Assembly (NCBI RefSeq): GCF_014281055.1
Contig: NZ_JACRSE010000004.1
Location: 310,001 to 374,000 of the forward strand
Direction: 5' to 3'
Origin: Fluviispira vulneris
GTDB lineage: Bacteria; Bdellovibrionota_B; Oligoflexia; Silvanigrellales; Silvanigrellaceae
DNA length: 64,000 nucleotides
Part shown: piece by piece, positions 18,330-27,059 of the stretch
Position numbering within the stretch: the first letter of the stretch is position 1
Layout of the letters: the number at the start of each line of letters is the position of its first letter
Notes under the pieces: model-generated
The model's database searches: none
What the model was told of the DNA's origin: nothing
What the model saw: the letters and a program-made list of their open reading frames with translations, nothing else
Position numbers and translations under genes: made by a program

Positions 18330-19601
18330 TTGAAAGAAAGCCATCATAAACATGTAAAAAGAGAGCTCGAAGGTAGCACACATAACTCAAATACGACTGC
18401 GTGGAATATTCCATGGCAAGAATTTGATGTGATTCTTGGCGTAAAAAACTCTTATTCGCAGAGAAACTTAAATATCTCGTGTGAAAAACAGGCTAGAATT
18501 TTTTTAAAAAATTGCGGTTTCGATCTTTCTAATCAAATACACATAAAACAATTTGAACAATTTTATGGTGAAGCACTTTATTTCATAAGACATATCTTAC
18601 TTACTGATGAAGAACGAACAAGTTTAACAGTTCCATCAAGTCTCCTCTATCTTAAAAATCCCTGTCATTTGCTTTTATTTGCAAGTGCCAATCATCCACG
18701 CAAACGATATTTAAGATTATGGAGTTGTTCAATATTAAAAGTAATGTATGCTATATCAAATTTGCAATTCAGCGGAAGGCTGCATATAATTGATGACGCA
18801 CGCGAACAGATATTTAAACGCATTCGCAATCATATTCACCTCAATAAAATCGATGAAATAGAATTTAATCATAACAATTTTTCTATTAATCTTAATAAAG
18901 TTGAATGGAAAGAAGCAAAAACTAGGACCAGTATTGTATTAAAACTTTTACACAAGCCTGATAGTATAGTTGATGATGTTTTTGATTATTTAGGAGTCCG
19001 CTTTGTCGTAGAGAAATCAAGTGAAATACCTTTACTTCTAAAACATCTTATCGAAACTGATATTATTATCCCTCATCAGGTTGTTGCATTGCGAACAAGA
19101 AATTCACTGTTAAATGTCAAACATCCAAAAAAAATATTTTCATTTTTAAAGGAACTAAAATCTTGTGGTACTTTAACTGATGAAGAATTTAATCAAATGT
19201 GCGAAAATATAATTTGGTCAAATCAAACAAATGAAGAAGTCTTAAAAAGAACCAACACTTTTACCAGCCAACATTATCGCTCATTGCAGTTTACCGTCAG
19301 ACATCTTGTGCGCACTCCAAACCCCGCTTTTCTTGTACTTGAATCCATGACAAATCAATTGCGCAGATACACAGGTGTTCAACGCCAAGAACCTTGGATG
19401 GAATCCGTTATTCCACAATATTTTGCTCACTACTTTCCCATCGAAATACAAATGATGGATCAAGAAAGCTATGAAATGGCCAAATTTGGCCCAGCATCCC
19501 ATGAGCAATATAAATCACAACAACACAAATCCGTCAGAGAAAGAGTTTTAGGAAATCTTTTAACATTTAAAAAAGAAAAGCTCGCTTCACAAGATTTTTA
19601 A
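18330..19601 (+). CDS. TIGR04552-like protein with RelA/SpoT-like core
   Basis: Protein of about 423 residues that I match, from memory, to the TIGR04552 family described in myxobacteria and relatives. The middle holds VWKEAKTRTS-like basic segments and DDVFDYLGVRFVVE (about 225-238), which resembles the DIYGLRII strand of RelA/SpoT synthetases. A later HYRSLQFTVRH segment (about 325) resembles the substrate-binding block GYRSLH. This suggests a nucleotidyltransferase-like fold, but no activity is established. TTG 18330 is chosen because GGGGGAG lies five bases upstream; a GTG at 18324 overlaps that site. It precedes the giant oxidoreductase by ten bases, so the two are probably one operon. 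Confidence 0.7.
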   Translation: MKESHHKHVKRELEGSTHNSNTTAWNIPWQEFDVILGVKNSYSQRNLNISCEKQARIFLKNCGFDLSNQIHIKQFEQFYGEALYFIRHILLTDEERTSLTVPSSLLYLKNPCHLLLFASANHPRKRYLRLWSCSILKVMYAISNLQFSGRLHIIDDAREQIFKRIRNHIHLNKIDEIEFNHNNFSINLNKVEWKEAKTRTSIVLKLLHKPDSIVDDVFDYLGVRFVVEKSSEIPLLLKHLIETDIIIPHQVVALRTRNSLLNVKHPKKIFSFLKELKSCGTLTDEEFNQMCENIIWSNQTNEEVLKRTNTFTSQHYRSLQFTVRHLVRTPNPAFLVLESMTNQLRRYTGVQRQEPWMESVIPQYFAHYFPIEIQMMDQESYEMAKFGPASHEQYKSQQHKSVRERVLGNLLTFKKEKLASQDF

Positions 19602-19611
19602 AGGAGATAAA

Positions 19612-22600
19612 ATGAATAATCAGGAACTTGATAACTGGCTTGATTTAGCTGGTCTCATGCCTCCTATGCCTAGCGATGCCGCGCAAAAACTTTATGCAAA
19701 ACTTGGAGTAGACACTTCAGGCAAACATACTTTTTTACCGAGCCTCATCACTCGGAATGAATATTCACATTCAATATTACCGCTCATGAAGCAAGAGTTA
19801 AATTCAGATTTAGTCGATTTTATTCATAAAAGAGTTGAAAAAACTTTTGAATTAAGAAATAAATTAAAAACCTTACAAAATAGAATTATCGACATTGTCG
19901 GAACAGGGAATTTCTCTGCTCTTTGGCTTGATCGTGAAGCCTTTTCTGCGGACAGTATGGAACACCGTGCTCTCATGACTGAAGCCGTTATTCATATTTA
20001 TTCAGTTGAAGCATTACAAAAAATTGTTACGTTATTTTATAAGCACGAGATACCCATGATCCCCTACGGCGAAGGCGGCGGATATAATATGGGTGTGACT
20101 CCAATGGCACCAGCCGTTACTATAAGTCTACGTGGAATCGATCACATTTCTGAAATTAGAACAAGTCGCAGAAGTGAAGGTAAATATGAAATTTCTGTAG
20201 GAGCAGGTGTTCCATTTAAAGATCTCGTTGCCTACCTTGCAAAACGTGGCTTTGTTTTGCGTTGCGATCCCAACACACCAAGGGCAGCAACCGGAGGAAT
20301 AGCAGCAACAGGGAGCAACGGCGGACGCAAAGCTTTTGAAGTCATATTACACGGCAGAGCTGTTACAGCTGACGGAACAGCTCTTTGTTTTGAAGCAGAT
20401 AAATACGAAACAGATTGCATAAATAGCGAACCATTTTTACTTGCACGGAAATTCTTTAGCATTGAAAATACAAAAGAATTCGAAGAAAAATACAATGAAA
20501 TAAAAAAGAAAAGATTAAAAGCTTGCAGGACTGTAAATTCTACAGGAGTGATTATTCCACTGCAAGGAATGAAAGCCAATGCCAATATGCTTGCCCAACA
20601 AGCAGAACTAAGAGAAAAAGGCCACGAAAACACGGACAGCATGCACGATGCACCTACTTTACCCATTTCAGCATTTGTGGGTGCAGAAGGAAGCACAGGT
20701 TTTATCTATGAAGTGACTTTTGAAGTCGAAAAACCACTCGAATGGTTACAAGCTTCACGCTGGCACTTTAACAATGTTGATGCTGCAATGTGCGCTACCC
20801 GCGCCATAAAAAAATTACCGAAACACGAACAACCAGAATATTTTGAATTTATTTCTGGACAAAGTATCCGTCGTTTTCTTATTCAAGATTTCCCCACTGT
20901 TTTTTCACAAAATGATGAAGCCGTTATTATTTTAGCTGTTGAAGGAAAATCAAAAGAAGACTGCGCATTACGTCATATGCTTAATGAAAAAGTTGCGCAT
21001 GAAGCTATGTTAAATTCACAATATAAAGTAACAGATGTTTTAATTAAAATGGAAAAAACAAACGTTCTCTTACAAAGTGAAGGCATTGAACAATTTGAAA
21101 TACTTCGTAAACCACGTGAAGAACTCCCAAAAAAATTGCGCACAAAATGCAAAACAGATATGGAAATTCGCACAGAATATTTGGGTGAAGTTTTAAAAAT
21201 TGTCGCGGGAACCAATCCACGTGAACGAGCAGAGCAAAAACAAGATGTCTTATTTGGTCACCTCACACCTAACCATACGGCTATTATACACTGGAATATT
21301 GGTGGGTTTGATCTCTATGATGAAGAACAAGCTGACATTGCGTGGGACTATTTAGAAAACGTCATCGGCAAAGCACAGAGTTTAGCTCCCTCTGAAGATA
21401 AAAATGGCAGTGCTCGTTTCACAGGTGAACACGGGGTTGCTGGCAAAGCTCCATTTCTATGGCTCAATTATATCCCAGAAAATGATTTCAAAAGAATGTG
21501 TTCTGTAAAAGACATTCTTGACAAAAAAGATCTCTTTAATCCAGATACACTCTTTCTACGCACAAGCCATGCAAGAGCACTTCGCGCACGTTTGTTAAAT
21601 ACAAGCGCAAAATTTATTCAAGAATCTTTAGTAAAAACAAAAAAAGCGGAAACAAAAAATTTAGCTCTCTTAAATGATCCTGATTTTTTACTACTCGCTT
21701 CTGAAAATTATGCTGTTGCAGAAGGCCAACGCTGCACGCGTTGCAATAGTTGTAAAGTTTGTCCTGTAGTTGATGCAGAACATGAACTTGAACGAGAAAA
21801 AAAGCGTAAAAGTAAAACTTCTGTTTTACCAAGTAAACGAAATATTCTCATGTTTATGGAAAAGATTGCCCACATGCGAAGAGCATCAGAACAAACTCAA
21901 GATAAAAATGCAGTGGACAAAATATTTAAAGTAACGGCGCAGATGATGAAAGAAAGCGCTGCCCTGCTCTCAAAATGTTTTTATTGCAGAAAATGTGATA
22001 AAGCCTGCCCTGTCGATATTGAAATACATCCTCTCATGCGCGCTTATCATAAAATGGGCAAACTTCCGTCAATGGGTTCCAAACTTTGGGGCTTTATATA
22101 TGAAAGACTTATGGGTGAAGATTTCTTTAAATCTGTTACCTATCGTCTGGTTGCATTCTTTATACTTCTTGGCGCTCCCTTTCTTTATTTTATGCGGAAA
22201 CTTTCTTTTGTTCCCGACTGGTTAAAATCTTATACAGTGCCTCCTACCCTTGCTTTTGCCCATTATGAAGCCGCAAATGAAGGTAGCAAAATTGAATCGA
22301 GAGATAATTTTGTCATTATTGCCAATGACATAGGCACAGATAACTTTATTGGCCATGAAAAATTTGCGAACGAAACAGTTTATATCCGTTACCGTGGTTG
22401 CATGGATACGTTTGGCAAACCAGAAGCAACAACGAGTGTCGATGAGTATTTTAAAAATGTTTTGCATGCACGTATTGTAGATCTTGAAAAGAAAATGTGC
22501 TGCGGTTTTCCATTTGAAGCAGATGGTTTGCATGAAAGAGCAAAACAAAGTCAAATTTTAAGTCTTATAGAGATAGCTAAATGCATTCATCGACTCATGC

Positions 22601-23229
22601 AAGAATGCAAAGACGCATTAAAAGAAATTCCCCAATTCATTGTGTTTTCCAATTGCCCCACCTGTTGTGAAGCCATTAAAGAAATGCGCGCTCTGTTGAA
22701 AAATGAAGATATTCGTGAACAAGTGCGCATACGGGCAAAATTACCCGAAGATTTCGACATGCTTTCACTTGATTTTACAATTCAAGACACAGCTGAAATT
22801 GCTATGAATTTAATTAAAAAAACAAAGGCTGAAAATATCCCTGCAGAAGAAAACACTTTAGCCCTCAATAAAGTAACAAAAACAGTTGGTTTAAAAGTTC
22901 CTTGCCACAACACAAAGTCAGCAACCGAAGCACAAATTGAATTGTTAAAAATGTATTACACGGGTGTAGCAGCCTATGATCGCTGTTGTGGTTTATCAGG
23001 TACTGGACGCTTAAAGCATCCCAAAATAGGGACAAAAATATCAGAAAAACTCTTCGAACAGATTCGCGAAGAGCCCCCCAGCGCCGTAGTCACAGGTTGC
23101 CCCAGCTGCCGTGATGGAGTAAAAATGCAACGAGATATCCTTGCTGCTAAAAAGGATTCCATTGCAGAATTCGAAGTCTCTGGCATATTTGAACAGATTT
23201 TAAAAGACTGCAAAAAAGTTGCTTCATAA
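19612..23229 (+). CDS. Giant FAD-binding and Fe-S oxidoreductase with CCG domains
   Basis: Single 1205-residue protein combining functions usually split into GlcD/Dld and GlcF/LldE parts. A PCMH-type FAD-binding domain lies about residues 125-290, with PYGEGGGYNMG at 151-161. The FAD-oxidase C-terminal domain follows to about 680. Two [4Fe-4S] motifs sit near 708 (CTRCNSCKVCP) and 790 (CRKCDKACP). A hydrophobic segment near 850 could touch the membrane. Two CCG cysteine-rich domains lie near 962 (CCGFPFEADG) and 1124 (CCGLSGTGRL), each with a partner CP-x-C motif (NCPTCC, GCPSC). It should oxidise a 2-hydroxy acid such as lactate or glycolate and pass electrons to quinone or a carrier; the substrate is not determined. 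AAAGGAG precedes the ATG. Confidence 0.85.
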   Translation: MNNQELDNWLDLAGLMPPMPSDAAQKLYAKLGVDTSGKHTFLPSLITRNEYSHSILPLMKQELNSDLVDFIHKRVEKTFELRNKLKTLQNRIIDIVGTGNFSALWLDREAFSADSMEHRALMTEAVIHIYSVEALQKIVTLFYKHEIPMIPYGEGGGYNMGVTPMAPAVTISLRGIDHISEIRTSRRSEGKYEISVGAGVPFKDLVAYLAKRGFVLRCDPNTPRAATGGIAATGSNGGRKAFEVILHGRAVTADGTALCFEADKYETDCINSEPFLLARKFFSIENTKEFEEKYNEIKKKRLKACRTVNSTGVIIPLQGMKANANMLAQQAELREKGHENTDSMHDAPTLPISAFVGAEGSTGFIYEVTFEVEKPLEWLQASRWHFNNVDAAMCATRAIKKLPKHEQPEYFEFISGQSIRRFLIQDFPTVFSQNDEAVIILAVEGKSKEDCALRHMLNEKVAHEAMLNSQYKVTDVLIKMEKTNVLLQSEGIEQFEILRKPREELPKKLRTKCKTDMEIRTEYLGEVLKIVAGTNPRERAEQKQDVLFGHLTPNHTAIIHWNIGGFDLYDEEQADIAWDYLENVIGKAQSLAPSEDKNGSARFTGEHGVAGKAPFLWLNYIPENDFKRMCSVKDILDKKDLFNPDTLFLRTSHARALRARLLNTSAKFIQESLVKTKKAETKNLALLNDPDFLLLASENYAVAEGQRCTRCNSCKVCPVVDAEHELEREKKRKSKTSVLPSKRNILMFMEKIAHMRRASEQTQDKNAVDKIFKVTAQMMKESAALLSKCFYCRKCDKACPVDIEIHPLMRAYHKMGKLPSMGSKLWGFIYERLMGEDFFKSVTYRLVAFFILLGAPFLYFMRKLSFVPDWLKSYTVPPTLAFAHYEAANEGSKIESRDNFVIIANDIGTDNFIGHEKFANETVYIRYRGCMDTFGKPEATTSVDEYFKNVLHARIVDLEKKMCCGFPFEADGLHERAKQSQILSLIEIAKCIHRLMQECKDALKEIPQFIVFSNCPTCCEAIKEMRALLKNEDIREQVRIRAKLPEDFDMLSLDFTIQDTAEIAMNLIKKTKAENIPAEENTLALNKVTKTVGLKVPCHNTKSATEAQIELLKMYYTGVAAYDRCCGLSGTGRLKHPKIGTKISEKLFEQIREEPPSAVVTGCPSCRDGVKMQRDILAAKKDSIAEFEVSGIFEQILKDCKKVAS

Positions 23230-23322
23230 TTTTTTGCAGAATTTGGATCTTTAATGAAATGAATTGAAAGTTTTCATTTTTGATCTTTCAATGATAAATA
23301 AGAAATTCACATTATTCGAACA

Positions 23323-23505
23323 TCAAATATCACCGAAATCTTCAAACTCTAAATTTTCATTATCTTTCTCAGTGTCCGATTCTCCATTCAACAGTTCCAT
23401 AAAAAGCGATGCTTTTGCTCCAAGTTCACAATATAAATTAAGATCATTCATTCTTAAATCTGAACTATTTAAGCACTTGATCATATCTAAGACTTCTCTT
23501 TTCAT
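23323..23505 (-). CDS. Possible small acidic protein (60 aa)
   Basis: Short minus-strand frame of 60 residues with an amphipathic N-terminal half (MKREVLDMIKCLNSSDL) and a strongly acidic tail (DTEKDNENLEFEDFGDI). Its composition is more protein-like than the Ser/Phe-rich frame on the opposite strand. A purine-rich tract lies upstream but no good ribosome binding site is seen, so this is weakly supported. No homologue is recognised. It converges with the preceding oxidoreductase gene. Confidence 0.3.
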   Translation of the reverse strand: MKREVLDMIKCLNSSDLRMNDLNLYCELGAKASLFMELLNGESDTEKDNENLEFEDFGDI

Positions 23506-23800
23506 AATTGCAAATTTTTCTTTTTTCTTTTAAAACTCCAAAAAACAAATTTTTTAATCACCTAACATTTATACATTGCTCAAGCTTGATAAAACTCAAT
23601 TTTAATAATAGCTTCAACGAACTATGACTAAATTTAGTAAGACCTCTTTCAAAAGGAATATTGAAATCAAATTTTTATCACTTTAGATTATCTTGCACCG
23701 TCATGCGCTTTTTTTAAAAACACATAGAAGATTCCAGGCCATTCAATTGGCAAACAACGTTGAAAGTATTTTAAGTCCTAAAATAGACATTATTATGATT
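23506..23800. other. AT-rich intergenic stretch without a recognisable gene
   Basis: About 300 bases between the possible small protein and the operator region. Many stops occur in all frames. I see no tRNA, no clear terminator and no convincing gene remnant. A short non-AT-rich patch near 23700-23770 breaks the composition, but I cannot name it. Confidence 0.5.
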
Positions 23801-23830
23801 ATTTGGTATTGTCAATTTTTAATACCAAAT
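23801..23830. promoter_or_regulatory. Inverted repeat 1, candidate operator
   Basis: Perfect 10-base arms (ATTTGGTATT at 23801-23810 and AATACCAAAT at 23821-23830) separated by exactly 10 bases. An extra half-site-like copy (ATTTAGGTATTG) follows at 23831-23842. It lies about 120 bases upstream of an HTH/S24-type repressor, so autoregulation is a reasonable inference. The repeats are directly visible; binding is not shown. Confidence 0.6.
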
Positions 23831-23860
23831 ATTTAGGTATTGCTCACAATATGAATATGA

Positions 23861-23892
23861 TTAGTATATTTACAATATATTAAATATACTAA
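23861..23892. promoter_or_regulatory. Inverted repeat 2, candidate operator
   Basis: Perfect 11-base arms (TTAGTATATTT at 23861-23871 and AAATATACTAA at 23882-23892) with a 10-base spacer, the same spacer length as repeat 1. The two centres are 61 bases apart, close to six helical turns, so dimers could sit on the same face of the DNA. The repeat overlaps a plausible -10 region, about 55 bases before the repressor start. Role inferred from position and geometry. Confidence 0.6.
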
Positions 23893-23946
23893 ATCTCTTT
23901 TTTATGTTATAAAAAAATCGTTTTTATTATAAGATTGAGAAAAAAT

Positions 23947-24579
23947 ATGGCGAATAAAATAAATGATCGAATTACATTATTACGTAATCTTCTCAAACTA
24001 TCTAGAGCAGATGTAGAAAGGAAATATCAACTCTCACAGGAGACTTTGAAAGCTTGGGAATATGGAAAAAATAACATTAACAATACAAATATTGATTTTC
24101 TTTTAAATATATATCGAAATGAGGGAGTCCTTGTTACCAAAGAATGGTTAGTTAAGGGTACTGGAATATCTCCCACTTCAAGTGTAACTGCAAATAAAAT
24201 AAATAGTGAAGAATTCAATTTTTTAATGGATGAGCCCTTTCAAATGGAAAGAGAAATAAAATTTTTGCTCAATCTAAATCCTGATTATATTTCTTTTAGA
24301 GTAAATAACGATTCAATGACACCTAAATTCCAAAATGATAGTATCGTAATAGGGAAAAAGCGATTTGCATCTGACATAACTAAAACAGTTGGAAAAGATT
24401 GTATAATTAAAATTAAAGGCAAAAAAGATATTCTCCTCCGTAGAATTGGTTTAACAGAAAAAAATAAATATATTCTATCTGTTCTCAATCCAATAGATCT
24501 TGTTGAAGACCCAATAATTATAGCGAGTGAATTAGATTTTTCTGCTCCAGTAATTTTTGTTAGATACTGCGATTATTAA
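23947..24579 (+). CDS. CI/LexA-like repressor (HTH plus S24-type domain)
   Basis: Regulator of 210 residues. The N-terminal helix-turn-helix (about 5-45) reads RITLLRNLLKLSRADVERKYQ then SQETLKAWEYGKNNI, as in XRE-type repressors. The C-terminal half resembles the S24 peptidase fold, with Ser123 in NNDSMTPKFQNDSIVIG at the nucleophile position. The position of the partner lysine reads LLRRI, that is Arg, so self-cleavage may be lost. ATG 23947 follows an AG-rich tract; a TTG at 23935 is less likely. Two inverted repeats lie upstream. It precedes a short-chain dehydrogenase by 11 bases and probably controls that operon. Confidence 0.8.
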   Translation: MANKINDRITLLRNLLKLSRADVERKYQLSQETLKAWEYGKNNINNTNIDFLLNIYRNEGVLVTKEWLVKGTGISPTSSVTANKINSEEFNFLMDEPFQMEREIKFLLNLNPDYISFRVNNDSMTPKFQNDSIVIGKKRFASDITKTVGKDCIIKIKGKKDILLRRIGLTEKNKYILSVLNPIDLVEDPIIIASELDFSAPVIFVRYCDY

Positions 24580-24590
24580 GGGATTAAAAT

Positions 24591-25340
24591 ATGAATTTTA
24601 ATGATAAAGTTGTAATGATTACAGGTGGAACTTCAGGAATAGGAAAAAAAGCTGCATTGGATTTTGCTGAACAGGGAGCAATCGTAAATATAATTGGTAG
24701 GAGATCACAAGAAGGTATGTCAGTTGAAGGACAATTAAAATCTTTTAACAATAAAAATAAATTTTATGAAGGCGATATTAAAAATGAAGAAAGTATAAGT
24801 CATATAATAAATTTAATAATATCTAACCATAAAAAACTTGATATCGCTATAAATAATGCTGGTATTGAGGGGATATGGACTGATATTGAAACTATGAGTC
24901 TTAAAAACTTTGAAGAAGTCGTATCAACAAATATTGTTGGAACATTTAATTGTTTAAAGCATGAAATTATCCAAATGAAAAAACAACACTCTGGTAATAT
25001 TATAAACATATCATCTATAAGTGGACTCGTTGGTTTCCCAAACGGCTGCCATTATGTCGCAAGTAAGCATGCCGTTTTAGGACTAACAAAAAGTTTAGCT
25101 CTAGAGGTAGCTCCGCATGGAATTAGGATAAATGCTGTTTGCCCAGGAGCAACTGGAACCGATATGCTTGATAGAATAGCGGATTCAGAGCAGCAGTCAA
25201 AATTTGCAAAACGACATCCTTTAGGTAGAATCGCTTCCACAACTGAGATTTCAAAAGTGATTATGTTTCTAGCGGGAGAGGACTCGTCATTTATCACAGG
25301 TCAAAGTATTGCTGTGGATGGAGGATATACAATAAATTAA
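24591..25340 (+). CDS. SDR-family oxidoreductase
   Basis: Classical short-chain dehydrogenase of 249 residues, NAD(P)-dependent. The cofactor motif TGGTSGIG is at about 10-17, NNAG near 87, catalytic Ser in NISSISG near 140, and Tyr/Lys in YVASK near 154-158. The C-terminus has the family VDGGYT end. The substrate is unknown. The gene follows the repressor closely and is followed 10 bases later by a small unknown protein, so it is part of a plus-strand operon. Confidence 0.9.
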   Translation: MNFNDKVVMITGGTSGIGKKAALDFAEQGAIVNIIGRRSQEGMSVEGQLKSFNNKNKFYEGDIKNEESISHIINLIISNHKKLDIAINNAGIEGIWTDIETMSLKNFEEVVSTNIVGTFNCLKHEIIQMKKQHSGNIINISSISGLVGFPNGCHYVASKHAVLGLTKSLALEVAPHGIRINAVCPGATGTDMLDRIADSEQQSKFAKRHPLGRIASTTEISKVIMFLAGEDSSFITGQSIAVDGGYTIN

Positions 25341-25350
25341 AGGACTTATT

Positions 25351-25869
25351 ATGTTCAAATATGGAATTTTAGAAGAAAAAAATGCTCAAGCTGAACTTTC
25401 CAATTTTCTTCATGATAATAAATTTAAGTCAAAAAATTTATCATATTGTTCTATCGGTTTTACATATTATAAAGACAAAAAGTCAAAAATAATTATGCAA
25501 AATAATGAGTGGATTAACAGTATCAGGAAGAATGAAATCAATAAATATTGTCCAATATTTAAAGCTTTTGATAGTACAAGAAATAATTACATTTTCCTCT
25601 CAAAATACAATTATATTACGCAGATTGAAAGGAAAATTCTAAATGAAAGAAAAAATTTTGAAGATACAAAAGGCATTTTGAAAATCTTTCGAAATAAAGA
25701 TTTTAAATTCTCTATCAGTGCATGCACTGGATATAAAAACTTTGATGAGGAAGATTTTTTAATTAAAGAACATGAATTTTTTCATAATCTTTGCATTTTT
25801 TCTGAAAATTTAGTAAAAAAATATCTTCTCATTGAACATTCTGAATCGAAGGATACTAAAAATGAATGA
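25351..25869 (+). CDS. Unknown protein, possibly a lone LuxR-type ligand-binding domain
   Basis: 172 residues, no signal peptide and no membrane segment. The middle and C-terminal parts (NERKNFEDTKGILKIFRN, then KFSISACTGYKNFDEED and a helix EHEFFHNLCIFSENLVKKY) resemble the sensory half of LuxR-type regulators of Legionella and relatives. No DNA-binding HTH follows: the next gene, which overlaps by eight bases, is a lipocalin-like protein. The resemblance is a memory-based impression, not an alignment. If right, it would be a ligand-binding partner or decoy rather than a regulator by itself. Confidence 0.5.
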   Translation: MFKYGILEEKNAQAELSNFLHDNKFKSKNLSYCSIGFTYYKDKKSKIIMQNNEWINSIRKNEINKYCPIFKAFDSTRNNYIFLSKYNYITQIERKILNERKNFEDTKGILKIFRNKDFKFSISACTGYKNFDEEDFLIKEHEFFHNLCIFSENLVKKYLLIEHSESKDTKNE

Positions 25870-26215
25870 AAATATAATCGGTACATGGATACTCAAAAAG
25901 TTTACTTTTGAAAATGAAACGGGAAGCGTAAATAATTGGGATGAAAACGCGAAAGGTTTGTTAATTTACACAAGAAATGGCTTTATGAGTGCGAGCCTAT
26001 GTGGCAAAAATGATTCGGAATTTTATTCTGGAAGGTATGAAATAAACGAAAACACCGTTATTCATAAAGTTGAAAACGCAACTGATAGGAAAAAGCTAAA
26101 TAATAATTTACACAGAAATATAAAATTAAGTGATGATAAAAAAACACTCTTCATTACTGCTGAAGAGTTTTGCCCTGGGAAAGTTTCAAACTTAATTTGG
26201 GAAAAGTCGGAATAA
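25862..26215 (+). CDS. Lipocalin-like domain protein
   Basis: 117 residues when started at ATG 25862, which has GAAGGA eight bases upstream and overlaps the previous gene by eight bases. The pattern IIGTWILKKFTFENETG, then AKGLLIYTRNGFMSA near 30-45 and YSGRYEINENTVIHKVE near 57-73, matches the lipocalin-like (Lipocalin_5) family of small beta-barrel proteins often found beside oxidoreductases in metabolite clusters. No signal peptide, so probably cytosolic. Ligand unknown. Confidence 0.75.
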   Translation: MNENIIGTWILKKFTFENETGSVNNWDENAKGLLIYTRNGFMSASLCGKNDSEFYSGRYEINENTVIHKVENATDRKKLNNNLHRNIKLSDDKKTLFITAEEFCPGKVSNLIWEKSE

Positions 26216-26284
26216 AATTTAATTGTAGAATAGCAACCTCTATTTTCTATTAAATATATATTATCACACTAGCAAGGTTTAAAT

Positions 26285-27007
26285 ATGTTTAATATCAGTG
26301 GTAAAAAAATAGTTTTGTCGGGAGCAACTTCGGGTATCGGCAAACGCTTCGCCCTTTTTCTTGCGGAAAATAAGTGCGAACTTATTCTTATTGCCAAAGA
26401 TGAAATGAAAGCATGTTCTTTAGAAAAAGAATTAATTAAGTTTAATACTAAATTTCGCTTTGAAATAATGGATATTAAAAATCCAAAACTATTTCACACC
26501 GACAAAGTTGATGTGCTTATAAACTGCGCAGGCATTGTGCCCAAATCCCCTTTGCAGGAAATTACAGACAGCTCTTTTAACGAAACAATGCAGACCAATG
26601 TCAATAGCATTCTTAAATTGTCCAACATGCTAGTTAATAAAATGCAAAACGGTTCTTGTATTGTAAATATCATTTCAGGAATGGCATATTTAACAAAAGA
26701 GAACTACGGAATGTATTCCATCTCGAAAGCGGCTGCGGAACACTTAACTCGCTTTCAAGCGCTCGAGTTTGGTAAACTTGGTATTCGTGTCAATGGCATA
26801 TCGCCAGGCTATATCGCTGTGGAACGCAACGCTGAGAATTATGAAAAAGCAAATAAAGAAATCATGTTTCATAATAGCATTATTAAACGACCTGGCACTC
26901 CGAATGAAATTTTAGGCGCACTGCAGTTTCTTATATCCAATGCCTCCTCCTATATGACTGGATCCATTCTGAATGTGGATGGTGGATTTGCTGCGAAAGT
27001 TATTTAG
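26285..27007 (+). CDS. SDR-family oxidoreductase (second)
   Basis: 240-residue short-chain dehydrogenase. It shows SGATSGIG near 13-20, NCAG near 80, the Ser site in NIISGMAY near 128 and the YSISK Tyr/Lys pair near 144-148. The C-terminus has NVDGGFAAK. It differs clearly from the first SDR, so it is not a recent duplicate. It lies about 70 bases after the lipocalin gene and ends at a strong hairpin, so it closes the accessory operon. Substrate unknown. Confidence 0.88.
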   Translation: MFNISGKKIVLSGATSGIGKRFALFLAENKCELILIAKDEMKACSLEKELIKFNTKFRFEIMDIKNPKLFHTDKVDVLINCAGIVPKSPLQEITDSSFNETMQTNVNSILKLSNMLVNKMQNGSCIVNIISGMAYLTKENYGMYSISKAAAEHLTRFQALEFGKLGIRVNGISPGYIAVERNAENYEKANKEIMFHNSIIKRPGTPNEILGALQFLISNASSYMTGSILNVDGGFAAKVI

Positions 27008-27054
27008 ATTGTCTTTAATTTTCCCAACCCCCGGTCCGCCTGAAAAGACAATCT
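27006..27054. terminator. Bidirectional terminator-like hairpin
   Basis: Perfect 11-base stem (AGATTGTCTTT at 27006-27016 and its complement at 27044-27054) between two converging genes. The loop is unusually GC-rich for this region (contains CCCAACCCCCGG). T-rich bases follow on the plus strand and A/T on the other side, so it could stop transcription from both. Confidence 0.65.
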
Positions 27055-27059
27055 TTATC

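Noticed and set aside
23264-23533. Plus-strand 89-residue frame
   Set aside because: Ser/Phe/Lys-rich with no motif and no ribosome binding site; the opposite-strand 60-residue frame is more protein-like.
23801-27007. Prophage or integrated element headed by the S24-type repressor
   Set aside because: No integrase, structural phage gene, tRNA target or att-like direct repeat is seen.
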